Shown here: positions 56,060 through 63,915 of the stretch, one piece after another
Position numbering within the stretch: the first letter of the stretch is position 1
Layout: the number at the start of each line of letters is the position of its first letter
Assembly: GCF_004151275.2 (NCBI RefSeq)
Contig: NZ_CP130821.1
Coordinates: 1,674,001 to 1,738,000, forward strand
Source: Flavobacterium dauae
Lineage (GTDB): Bacteria; Bacteroidota; Bacteroidia; Flavobacteriales; Flavobacteriaceae
DNA length: 64,000 nucleotides
Reading direction: 5' to 3'
Position numbers and translations under genes: made by a program
The notes under the pieces: model-generated
Told to the model about the DNA's origin: nothing
Databases searched by the model: none
The model's input: only the letters and a program-made list of their open reading frames with translations

Positions 56060-57522
56060 TAATCTAAATTCTTTAAAAATTCTAAAAGTAATTTTTGATC
56101 TTTTTGTGATAATGAACTTCTTAATTTTTCAATTTCCAAATAACTTTTTCGCATGCTGTTTATCGTTTCAAAATAACCTACGTTTCCACCGTTATTATAA
56201 AGGTATAAATCGCAAATTTGTCCGGTTAAATTGTGAACGTGAGTGCTTAAGCTTTTATTTTGAAAATTTGGAATTTTACTTTTTAAATTATCACAGTAAT
56301 CTGGTGCATATTGTTTAATTTGTTCATTGCTTTCTACATCAATATCATAAGCTAATTCAATTTTATCAACAGCGATATCTTTGTAGTCAGACTGGTATTT
56401 TGTATAATAATCGTACGGTTCTGCGTAGGCAGCGGTATCGGTTGTTGCCCATGCTTCAACCACATCTGTTTCAGTATAATCTACTGGTTGATTAGGAACA
56501 AAATTTTTAATTTTTTCGTTTTGTGCTTTAAAAAATTGGTCTAATTCTTTCTTTTGATCTGCAGTAATCATTTTTGCAGATTTTAAGTTCTTCACCAACG
56601 ATTTAGACTCTTTTTTATAAAACGTTGCAACCTGATCGCGACTTAAAGTACCTTCGCTGCCGTATTCTTTTGTACTGTACAAAGCAGTTGTGGTAACCGA
56701 ATAAATTGGGCTAATGTAGCTGTACAGGCTGTAATCTTGCAACTCGCTGCCATCGTAATTATACGTATATAACGGATCGTTGTAAATACTGTTGTAATCG
56801 TTATAAGCTGAAACGGTATCAACTGCTGCAACAGCTTCGTCAATTGCATAATCTTCAACTGGTGGCGTGCTTTGGTATTCTTCAATATCTGTAAGCATTT
56901 TTTCTGTATCCAGACTTAAAGTAAGCTTGGTGTTTTCGGCAGATTTATAAACCAGTTTATACGAATTACCATTAGGTTCTACCGATAGAATTAATCCTTT
57001 TAGTTTTGCATCGGGGAAAATTGTTGAAGCGTTATTTATTTTATTGTTCTCGTCTATACAAAAACAGAAATCATAACTTTCTTTATTTTCCGGATCGGAT
57101 AAAACAGCATAATACTGACAGGTTGATCCGTTAAATGTACCCTTTCTGTCTAATTTAGTAACTGTTTGCTGATCGTTTACAATTTTAAAAGATGATGCCG
57201 GACTGTAATTGATTGTTTTAGAAACCCCACTAATTGTTAGCGGAATCATTTGATTATTTTTTACATAAAAATTAGATTCGCCGCCATAACTGTACATTGA
57301 TGAATCGTTATAATAAAAAGACAGCAAGCCTTCTTTATTATCTGCCGACGAGTAATAATCGTAAGTTACTTTATCGTATTCGCTTTGATCATATTCTTCC
57401 GGACTATCCTTTGATGCTTCAATTTTATACGTTATTTTTTTAGTAAATTCTGCCGTTTTATTGGTTTGTGCAAACGCAGAAACGGATACAATACCAATTG
57501 TGGTGAATAAGAGTTTTTTCAT
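56059..57522 (-). CDS. secreted protein encoded between the two transketolase subunit genes
   Basis: The protein has 487 residues from ATG 57522 (MKKLLFTTIGIVS), the signal peptide start; cleavage is expected after AFAQ (about 19). The mature protein is acidic and very Tyr/Asp/Asn-rich. A first part (about 25-215) has strand-like periodicity; the middle (about 218-290) is a YNDYNSIYND-type low-complexity stretch; the last part (about 295-487) is helical with Lys/Glu. No family is recognised. It starts 12 bases after the N-subunit stop and its own stop overlaps the C-subunit start, so it is firmly inside the operon. Confidence 0.8.
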   Translation of the reverse strand: MKKLLFTTIGIVSVSAFAQTNKTAEFTKKITYKIEASKDSPEEYDQSEYDKVTYDYYSSADNKEGLLSFYYNDSSMYSYGGESNFYVKNNQMIPLTISGVSKTINYSPASSFKIVNDQQTVTKLDRKGTFNGSTCQYYAVLSDPENKESYDFCFCIDENNKINNASTIFPDAKLKGLILSVEPNGNSYKLVYKSAENTKLTLSLDTEKMLTDIEEYQSTPPVEDYAIDEAVAAVDTVSAYNDYNSIYNDPLYTYNYDGSELQDYSLYSYISPIYSVTTTALYSTKEYGSEGTLSRDQVATFYKKESKSLVKNLKSAKMITADQKKELDQFFKAQNEKIKNFVPNQPVDYTETDVVEAWATTDTAAYAEPYDYYTKYQSDYKDIAVDKIELAYDIDVESNEQIKQYAPDYCDNLKSKIPNFQNKSLSTHVHNLTGQICDLYLYNNGGNVGYFETINSMRKSYLEIEKLRSSLSQKDQKLLLEFLKNLD

Positions 57523-57534
57523 AGCTGTAAACAA

Positions 57535-58383
57535 TTAATAATCGCTTAAAGTTGAAACGTTTTGGTTTAACGCACTTTCTAATTGTTCGTTATTAGGTGC
57601 TTTACCGTGCCAGGCGTGTGTATTCATCATAAAATCAACACCGTTACCCATTTCGGTATGCAATAATATCATTACCGGTTTTTGGTTGCCGGTTCTTTGT
57701 TTTGCTTCTTGTAAACCGTTAATTACAGCTTCTAAATCGTTACCTTTTTCAATGCTTAAAACATCCCATCCAAAAGCTTCAAATTTAGCCTGTAAATTGC
57801 CCATATTTAAAACCACATCGGTAGGTCCATCGATCTGTTTACCGTTTAAATCAACAGTTGCAATTACATTATCTACTTTGTTAGCAGCTGCGTACATCAA
57901 CGCTTCCCAGTTTTGACCTTCCTGCAATTCGCCATCGCCCATAAGAACGTACACCAAATTAGTATCGTTATTCAATTTCTTTGCCTGTGCCGCACCTAAG
58001 GCAACCGATAAACCCTGTCCTAAAGAACCTGATGCCATACGAATTCCCGGTAAATGACTGTGTGTTGTTGGGTGACCTTGTAAACGAGAATCGATTTTTC
58101 TGAAAGTAGCCAGTTCGCTAATAGGGAAATATCCGCTGCGAGCCAAAACGCTGTAGAAAACCGGAGAAATATGTCCGTTTGATAAAAAGAAAATGTCTTC
58201 ATTTTTTCCGTTCATATCAAAGCTTTCTTTTCTGTTCATAATCACTTGATACAATGCCACGAAATATTCTGCACAGCCTAAAGATCCGCCCGGATGACCA
58301 GAATTTACGGCGTGCACCATACGTAAAACATCTCTTCTAACTTGTGTTACCAAGTCTTGTAATTGTTGTGTGTTAGGTTTCAT
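57535..58383 (-). CDS. transketolase, N-terminal (thiamine diphosphate-binding) subunit
   Basis: The protein has 282 residues: the thiamine diphosphate-binding half. GHPGGSLGCAEYFV (about 29-42), GSLGQGLSVALGAA (about 118-131) and the cofactor motif GDGELQEGQNWEAL (about 149-162) are all present. It is first in a three-gene operon with the promoter at 58409-58443. Split transketolases are usual in Bacteroidota; the halves are normally adjacent. Confidence 0.95.
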   Translation of the reverse strand: MKPNTQQLQDLVTQVRRDVLRMVHAVNSGHPGGSLGCAEYFVALYQVIMNRKESFDMNGKNEDIFFLSNGHISPVFYSVLARSGYFPISELATFRKIDSRLQGHPTTHSHLPGIRMASGSLGQGLSVALGAAQAKKLNNDTNLVYVLMGDGELQEGQNWEALMYAAANKVDNVIATVDLNGKQIDGPTDVVLNMGNLQAKFEAFGWDVLSIEKGNDLEAVINGLQEAKQRTGNQKPVMILLHTEMGNGVDFMMNTHAWHGKAPNNEQLESALNQNVSTLSDY

Positions 58384-58408
58384 TTATAAATACATAAAAT
58401 TTACAATG

Positions 58409-58443
58409 CAAAGATAAGTTTTTTAAAAGATTGCACGCACAAA
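58409..58443 (-). promoter_or_regulatory. promoter of the transketolase operon
   Basis: On the minus strand TTTG (58443-58440), a 23-base spacer and TATCTTTG (58416-58409), 25 bases before the start codon. The spacer is a little long. Confidence 0.6.
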
Positions 58444-58483
58444 CTTAATATTTTTGTTTATTAACAAATTACATTGATATTAG

Positions 58484-58491
58484 TACCTTTG
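58484..58491 (+). promoter_or_regulatory. promoter -7 element almost touching the MFS start codon
   Basis: TACCTTTG is an exact TAnnTTTG match and ends 4 bases before the ATG at 58496, so the transcript would be leaderless or nearly so. Confidence 0.5.
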
Positions 58492-58495
58492 CAAA

Positions 58496-59707
58496 ATGGA
58501 AACTTTAAAATTATACTGGAAAAACTATATCAGTGCCTATCAAGGCTTATCTAATGCCACCTGGTTATTGGCACTTGTTATGTTTATTAACCAAAGCGGT
58601 TCTATGGTACTGCCCTTTTTGGGTGTTTATATGACCACCGTTTTAGATTTTTCTTTAGAAAATACAGGTATTGTTTTAAGTACTTTTGGTGTAGGATCTA
58701 TATTAGGATCGTTGGTTGGCGGTTGGCTTACAGACAAATTTGGTTCGTTTAAAATACAGGTAAGCAGTTTGTTTTTAAGTATTCCGTTTTATTTGATACT
58801 GCCTTTTTTTAAGAGTTTTGAAACACTTTGTTTATCAATTTTCTTTTTAAGTTTAATTAAAGAATTGTTTCGTCCGGCAAACAGTGCATCGGTTTCATAT
58901 TACGCCAAACCCGAAAACATTACCCGAGCGTTTTCATTAAACCGTATGGCATTGAATCTGGGTTATTCTATTGGTCCTGCTATTGGTGGATTCTTGGCTG
59001 CGGTTTCGTACAACTTTTTGTTTTACACCAATGCGTGCATGTCGTTTATTGCCGGTATTTTGTTTATTTTCTATTTTAAAAACCGAAAAGGCAATACGCC
59101 CGAAAAAGTAGTATCAAAAAAAGCCGAAGACATTGTGAAGGTAAAATCTGCCTATACCGATGTTAAGTTTTTACTATTTAGCAGTTTTATTGCCATTTAT
59201 GCCTATTGTTTCTTTCAGATTTTAAACACGCTGCCCCTATTCTATAAAAACGTAGCTTTAATGAACGAAAAAGAAGTCGGCTTGTTAATGGCATTCAACG
59301 GAATTGTGGTTTTTGTGTTAGAAATGGCTTTGGTACATTTTGCCGAAAAAAAATTCACGCTTTCTGCAAACATGATTATTGGCAGTTTGTTTTGTGGTGC
59401 GGCTTTTTTGGTATTGCTTCCATCGCACATGCAAATTATTTTATACCTGTCGATTTTTTTAATATCCATATCCGAAATTCTAATAATGCCTTTTGCATCA
59501 ACCGTAGCAGTAAACCGGTCTGTTTCGGCAAATCGTGGATCTTACATGGGTTTAAACGGTATTTCGTTTTCAATGGCATTTGTAACATCGCCTTTAATTG
59601 GTACATTTATCGCTCAAAATTATGGATTTAACAACCTATGGATTTTTAACTGTATCATGATAGCCATTGCAAGTATTGGTTTTTATTTTGTAATGAAAAA
59701 AATGTAG
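58496..59707 (+). CDS. MFS transporter paired with an ABC ATPase
   Basis: The protein has 403 residues with twelve membrane segments. STFGVGSILGSLVGGWLTDKFG (about 62-83) is a clear MFS motif A region, and ALNLGYSIGPAIGGFLAAVS (about 151-170) is motif C. It is probably an exporter or a siderophore-breakdown/uptake permease, unspecified. It begins 4 bases after a -7 element. The following FecE-like ATPase gene is 3 bases downstream, so the two are made together. MFS proteins do not use an ATPase, which makes the pairing odd. Confidence 0.9.
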   Translation: METLKLYWKNYISAYQGLSNATWLLALVMFINQSGSMVLPFLGVYMTTVLDFSLENTGIVLSTFGVGSILGSLVGGWLTDKFGSFKIQVSSLFLSIPFYLILPFFKSFETLCLSIFFLSLIKELFRPANSASVSYYAKPENITRAFSLNRMALNLGYSIGPAIGGFLAAVSYNFLFYTNACMSFIAGILFIFYFKNRKGNTPEKVVSKKAEDIVKVKSAYTDVKFLLFSSFIAIYAYCFFQILNTLPLFYKNVALMNEKEVGLLMAFNGIVVFVLEMALVHFAEKKFTLSANMIIGSLFCGAAFLVLLPSHMQIILYLSIFLISISEILIMPFASTVAVNRSVSANRGSYMGLNGISFSMAFVTSPLIGTFIAQNYGFNNLWIFNCIMIAIASIGFYFVMKKM

Positions 59708-59710
59708 TTT

Positions 59711-60472
59711 ATGACTGTTTTTAAAGTAGAAGATTTAAGTATTGGTTATAAAGACAAAACGTTGTTTAGTCATTTGAATTTCGAAATTAAAACCGGAATT
59801 CTTACATCTTTATTGGGAAGCAACGGAATTGGAAAATCGACACTTTTAAAAACAATTTCGGGTTTGTTGGACAAAAAATCGGGAAGTATTTCTATTGATA
59901 ATAAAAATATGGATACTTTTTCTATTGCCGAATTTGCCAAAATGGTAAGTGTGGTGCTTACAAATGAAAATGTGAATAAAGATCTTACGGTTTACGAAAT
60001 GGTAAAATTGGGCAGACAGCCTTACACCAACTGGTTAGATAAATTAACCGATGCTGATGAAAATTTGATAAATACTACGCTACAAGATTGTGAAATCAGC
60101 AATTTAAAAGATCAAAAATTATCGCAGTTAAGCGACGGACAATTACAACGAACCTTTATTGCGCGTGCAGTTGTGCAGGATACTCCGTTTATATTTTTAG
60201 ACGAACCTTCTACTCATTTAGATTTGTATCATAAAGTAAAACTGTTTAAGCTGCTTAAAAAATTGTGTGTGGTTAACAATAAATGTATTTTATTTTCTAC
60301 CCACGATTTAGATTTGGCTTTGCAGTTAAGCGATGATATTATGTTGTTGAAAAACAATCAATTCTATCACAACACCACAAACAACTTAATTAACCAAGGA
60401 GTTTTTGACCGCTTTTTTGATACCGATGATATTGTGTTTGATAAAGAACGAAAACAGTTTTTGATACTATAA
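59711..60472 (+). CDS. orphan ABC transporter ATPase, FecE/BtuD-like
   Basis: The protein has 253 residues. Walker A is GSNGIGKST (about 36-44), the signature is LSDGQLQR (a D where LSGGQ has G), and Walker B is FIFLDEPSTHLD. LGRQPYTNW (about 98-106) is the loop typical of iron-siderophore/vitamin B12 importers. Normally it would sit with FecCD permease and binding-protein genes, but its neighbour is an MFS gene. Either the permease is encoded elsewhere or this ATPase acts with the MFS protein. Its stop is followed by repeats and not a terminator. Confidence 0.88.
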   Translation: MTVFKVEDLSIGYKDKTLFSHLNFEIKTGILTSLLGSNGIGKSTLLKTISGLLDKKSGSISIDNKNMDTFSIAEFAKMVSVVLTNENVNKDLTVYEMVKLGRQPYTNWLDKLTDADENLINTTLQDCEISNLKDQKLSQLSDGQLQRTFIARAVVQDTPFIFLDEPSTHLDLYHKVKLFKLLKKLCVVNNKCILFSTHDLDLALQLSDDIMLLKNNQFYHNTTNNLINQGVFDRFFDTDDIVFDKERKQFLIL

Positions 60473-60479
60473 TTTTTTC

Positions 60480-60500
60480 TGCCACAGATGCACAGATATT
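60480..60500. repeat. CCACAGATGCACAGAT repeat remnant
   Basis: CTGCCACAGATGCACAGATA resembles the CCACAGAT unit near 47223. It is short and starts a 240-base gap filled with repeats. Confidence 0.4.
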
Positions 60501-60534
60501 TACAAGAAGCTACGTTTTGTGAAATAATTTAGCG

Positions 60535-60611
60535 TGTCATTCTGAAAGAAACGAAGTGGATTGAAGAATCTTTACGGTAAAAAAAGAGATTCCTCCTTCG
60601 TCGGAATGACA
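60535..60611. repeat. dispersed inverted-repeat element with TGTCATTC ends
   Basis: The element begins TGTCATTCTGAAAGAAACGA and ends CTCCTTCGTCGGAATGACA, so its ends are inverted (TGTCATTC / GAATGACA), and AGAATCT / AGATTC pairs inside. I recall this type as widespread between genes in Bacteroidota. It is non-coding. Confidence 0.7.
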
Positions 60612-60624
60612 AAAGTATTTAGTT

Positions 60625-60713
60625 TTCGTCAGTTCGAGCTTGTCGAGAACTTATAATTCATTAACTTCTGGATACACTTCACGACGTTCCGTTATCGAAA
60701 GTGACGCAAATAA
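60625..60713. repeat. dispersed extragenic repeat, copy 2
   Basis: CGTCAGTTCGAGCTTGTCGA plus 12 bases matches 26021-26052 at 31 of 32 positions, and the far end TCGAAAGTGACG matches the end of the first copy. The TGTCATTC element is directly adjacent, so the two may be parts of one composite unit. Confidence 0.75.
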
Positions 60714-60721
60714 GAGTTAAT

Positions 60722-61714
60722 CTACAAACTACTATTATGCTTTTTATTCAACGAAACATTTTCCATTGTCCAATTAATTTTTTCTTGAAACGGATGTTTT
60801 CTCACAGGACAATCGGTTTTACTACAAATGTTACACGAGTATTCTTTACAAGCATCTAAATGCACAAAAAGTTCAATTCGGTCGCCAAAATGATTCTTTA
60901 CGGCATCTTCCAACGCATCAACTTCTTTATGACCTTCCTCAATGTTAAAATACCACGGCACTGTCATGTGACAATCAAAATGCAAAGTACTTCCGTATTT
61001 AATGATGCGTAAATTATGCAGATCGATCCAATTTTCACGACGTTCTTCACTCAAAAAACCAACCACTTCTTTAAGCAGCAATTCATCGGTTTCATCCATA
61101 ATTCCCGAAATCGATTCACGCACAATCTTGTATCCTGTGTAAATAATAAATCCTGCAAAAATTAAAGCGGTAACACTATCAATCCAAGAAATTTTGGTAA
61201 AGTATAAAATCACCAATCCAATGATGATTCCTATGGTAGAATACGTATCGGTTTGTAAATGTTTGCCACTTGCAATTAATGCCAACGAATTGTTCTTTTT
61301 ACCTTTTTGTATAGCGAAATATCCTAACACATAATTAAATACGGCAGTTAAACATATCAAAATCAATCCTAAATCGAGTTTCTCTATTGTTTTTGGATTT
61401 TGAAGTTCGCCAATAGCTTCGTAAACAATTACAACACCGGCAATGGTTATCAATGCACCTTCGATAGAAGCCGAAATAAATTCAACCTTTCCATGACCAT
61501 ACGGATGGTTATGATCTTTTGGCAACGACGACAAATACAGGCTATACAAACCAATTAATCCAGCAATTACGTTTATGGTACTTTCTAAAGCATCGGTTAA
61601 AATGGCTACCGAATTGGTTTGATACCAGGCGTACAACTTAATCAAAAACAGTATAATACCGACTATTGCAATAATCCGTTGAAATTTAAAGTTTTCGTTT
61701 GCTTGTGTGGTCAT
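60722..61714 (-). CDS. cation diffusion facilitator (CDF) transporter with Cys-rich tail
   Basis: The protein has 330 residues and six membrane segments. AILTDALESTINV (about 33-45) and HNHPYGHGKVEF (about 67-78) hold the metal-site Asp and His residues; a second site is in the cytoplasmic domain (HFDCHMTVPW). It should export zinc, iron, cobalt or manganese using the proton gradient. A C-terminal cluster C289-x4-C294-x2-C297-x4-C302 adds a possible metal-binding tail. A TAAATTTG -7-like element lies at 61737-61744. Confidence 0.92.
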   Translation of the reverse strand: MTTQANENFKFQRIIAIVGIILFLIKLYAWYQTNSVAILTDALESTINVIAGLIGLYSLYLSSLPKDHNHPYGHGKVEFISASIEGALITIAGVVIVYEAIGELQNPKTIEKLDLGLILICLTAVFNYVLGYFAIQKGKKNNSLALIASGKHLQTDTYSTIGIIIGLVILYFTKISWIDSVTALIFAGFIIYTGYKIVRESISGIMDETDELLLKEVVGFLSEERRENWIDLHNLRIIKYGSTLHFDCHMTVPWYFNIEEGHKEVDALEDAVKNHFGDRIELFVHLDACKEYSCNICSKTDCPVRKHPFQEKINWTMENVSLNKKHNSSL

Positions 61715-61772
61715 TCTTTTAATTATTAATCTATATCAAATTTAATAAAATAAGGCTGATAATATTAAAGTG

Positions 61773-62345
61773 TTACAACGTAATCTTCACCACTTCGCCA
61801 ACACTCATTCCTTCTAATTTCCAATCGCCGATACGAATGCGGATTAATCGCAACGTTGGGAAACCAACAGCTGCTGTCATTTTACGAACCTGACGGAATT
61901 TTCCTTGTGTCAATGTAAGAGTCAACCAACTTGTAGGTCCGTGCCGGTCACTGCGAATACGGTAACCATCACCCACATAATCGGGTTTATCAATTATTGC
62001 TGCAAAACATTCTTTGGTGGTTAACCGTTCGCCCTTTACCCCTATCTCCACTCCGTTTTTCAATTTTTCAATAGCTTCATTAGTAATAATTCCATCGACT
62101 TGAACAACATATTGCTTTTCGTAATGTGTACTGCGAATTTCTTCGCTAATTTTTCCGTCGGTCGTCAACATTAACAAACCTTCAGAATTTTCATCTAACC
62201 TGCCAATCGCCATTGTACCTTCGGGAAAATTGTACAATTCTCCGAGTTTTTTCTTGTTTCGCTTTTTTTCGTACACAAATTGTGAAATGTAACCGGCTGG
62301 TTTATAAAGCAAAAAATGCTGGTGTGTTATTACAATTGAACTCAT
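61773..62345 (-). CDS. RNA pseudouridine synthase (RsuA/RluE family)
   Basis: The protein has 190 residues from ATG 62345 (MSSIVITHQHFLLYKP); twelve upstream codons lie in a repeat. The catalytic aspartate is D51 in GRLDENSEGLL. KPAGYISQ (15-22), QYVVQVDGIIT and TLTLTQGKFRQVRKM are typical family motifs. No S4 domain is present, as in RluE, which modifies 23S U2457; the exact target here is inference. It is a single gene. Confidence 0.92.
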   Translation of the reverse strand: MSSIVITHQHFLLYKPAGYISQFVYEKKRNKKKLGELYNFPEGTMAIGRLDENSEGLLMLTTDGKISEEIRSTHYEKQYVVQVDGIITNEAIEKLKNGVEIGVKGERLTTKECFAAIIDKPDYVGDGYRIRSDRHGPTSWLTLTLTQGKFRQVRKMTAAVGFPTLRLIRIRIGDWKLEGMSVGEVVKITL

Positions 62346-62370
62346 TTTAAAAACTTCTATAAAATAATTA

Positions 62371-62506
62371 TTAAACCACATAGATACATAGTCTTTGTAA
62401 TTTGATTAGAGATAATTTAAGAAACACATTTTTAAGCGATGCTTAAAAACTATGCGTATTTATTCCTATTAAAAAACTATATTTCTTATAAAACTATGTG
62501 GTTAAA
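62371..62506. repeat. inverted repeat with CCACATAG / CTATGTGG ends
   Basis: TTAAACCACATAG at 62371-62383 and CTATGTGGTTAA at 62494-62505 are inverted ends of a 135-base unit. It includes a hairpin TTTTTAAGCGATGCTTAAAAA at 62429-62449. No coding frame. It separates the pseudouridine synthase and GlcD-like genes and resembles the CCACATAGA-type repeats of flavobacteria. Confidence 0.7.
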
Positions 62507-62511
62507 GTAAT

Positions 62512-63915
62512 TTATTGATATGTGGAAGGAAATATTTTCCCAGGATTCATAATGTTTTTAGGATCAAATATTTTTTTGATTTGATACATTAAATGGAGTT
62601 CAATTTCACTAAACATAATAGACATAAATTCTTTTTGAACCAAACCAATACCGTGTTCGCCCGAAATAGTTCCGTTCAACGATTTTGTTAACTGAAAAAT
62701 TTCGTTCACACCTTTTGGAACTTCGGTTTGCCACAATTCGTCTGTCATATTTAACTTTACAATATTTACGTGCAAATTGCCATCGCCTGCATGTCCGTAG
62801 CAAATACTTTTAAAACCGTATTTGTCGCCAATTGCTTTAATTCCAATTAATAATTTAGGCAATTCGTATCGTGGAACCACCGTATCTTCTTCTTTATAAA
62901 CCGTGTTTTGTTTTACAGCTTCGGCAACGTTTCGGCGGAGTTTCCACAACGCATTTTTCTGTTCAACGGTATCGGCAAAAAGCACCTCATCAATTTCATA
63001 AGTTTCAACAACAGATAAAATTTTTTCTGCTTCGTTCATTAAAACATCGGGGTAATTTCCATCGACTTCAATTAATAAATGAGCTTCAATTTCGGGTTTT
63101 AAATTCAAATCGGGAACTTCAGTAAATTTCATTGTCCAATCAATAGCATCGCGTTCCATAAATTCTAAGGCACTTGGTACAATTCCTGCTCTAAAAATTG
63201 CCGAAACGGCTGCCGCTGCTTGTTCCATTTTAAAAAAAGGAACCCATAGCAATACATTGTGCTGAACAGCTGGTATTAGTTTTAAAACAATTTTTGTTAC
63301 AACGCCCAAAGTACCTTCGCTACCAACCATTAGCTGCGTTAAATTGTAACCTGTAGCATTTTTAAGTGTATTTGCTCCTGTCCAAATAATTTCTCCGTTG
63401 GGTAAAACAACTTCTAAATTCAGTACATAATCTTTTGTAACGCCATATTTTACTGCACGCGCTCCACCTGCATTTTCAGCAATATTTCCGCCAATAAAGC
63501 AACTGCCTTTGCTGCTTGGATCCACAGGATACATCAATCCTTTTTCGGCAACAGCATTTTGTAAAACCTCTGTAATTACTCCAGGTTGCGTTATTACTTG
63601 CAGGTTTTCTTCGTCTATTTTTATTATTTGATTCAATCGTTCTAACGAAAGTCCGATACCTTTATGAATGGCTAAAATTCCTCCACTTAAACCAGTGCGT
63701 GCACCAATAGGAATAACCGGAATTGCATATTCAAAAGCGACTTTCATTACAGCACTGACTTCTTGTGTTGATGCCGGTTTTACGACAATTGAAGGCGGAA
63801 AAACCAAATCTTCGGTATGATCTTTTCCGTATGTTGCAAGCGTTTCATCATCGGTAAAAACGTAAGATGCACCAACAATTTCTATTAATTTATTTTTGAT
63901 TTCAGTAGTAATCAT
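62512..63915 (-). CDS. FAD-linked oxidase, GlcD / D-lactate dehydrogenase type
   Basis: The protein has 467 residues. The PCMH-type FAD-binding domain (1-215) has PPSIVVKPASTQEVS, IPIGARTGLSGG (about 73-84) and GSEGTLGVVTKI (about 198-209). The C-terminal FAD oxidase domain has CYGHAGDGNLHVNIV (about 368-382) and SGEHGIGLVQKEF (about 417-429), which mark the GlcD/DLD2/D-2-hydroxy acid group. It oxidises glycolate, D-lactate or D-2-hydroxyglutarate; no GlcE or GlcF gene is adjacent, so a single-subunit DLD-like enzyme is more likely. Confidence 0.93.
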   Translation of the reverse strand: MITTEIKNKLIEIVGASYVFTDDETLATYGKDHTEDLVFPPSIVVKPASTQEVSAVMKVAFEYAIPVIPIGARTGLSGGILAIHKGIGLSLERLNQIIKIDEENLQVITQPGVITEVLQNAVAEKGLMYPVDPSSKGSCFIGGNIAENAGGARAVKYGVTKDYVLNLEVVLPNGEIIWTGANTLKNATGYNLTQLMVGSEGTLGVVTKIVLKLIPAVQHNVLLWVPFFKMEQAAAAVSAIFRAGIVPSALEFMERDAIDWTMKFTEVPDLNLKPEIEAHLLIEVDGNYPDVLMNEAEKILSVVETYEIDEVLFADTVEQKNALWKLRRNVAEAVKQNTVYKEEDTVVPRYELPKLLIGIKAIGDKYGFKSICYGHAGDGNLHVNIVKLNMTDELWQTEVPKGVNEIFQLTKSLNGTISGEHGIGLVQKEFMSIMFSEIELHLMYQIKKIFDPKNIMNPGKIFPSTYQ

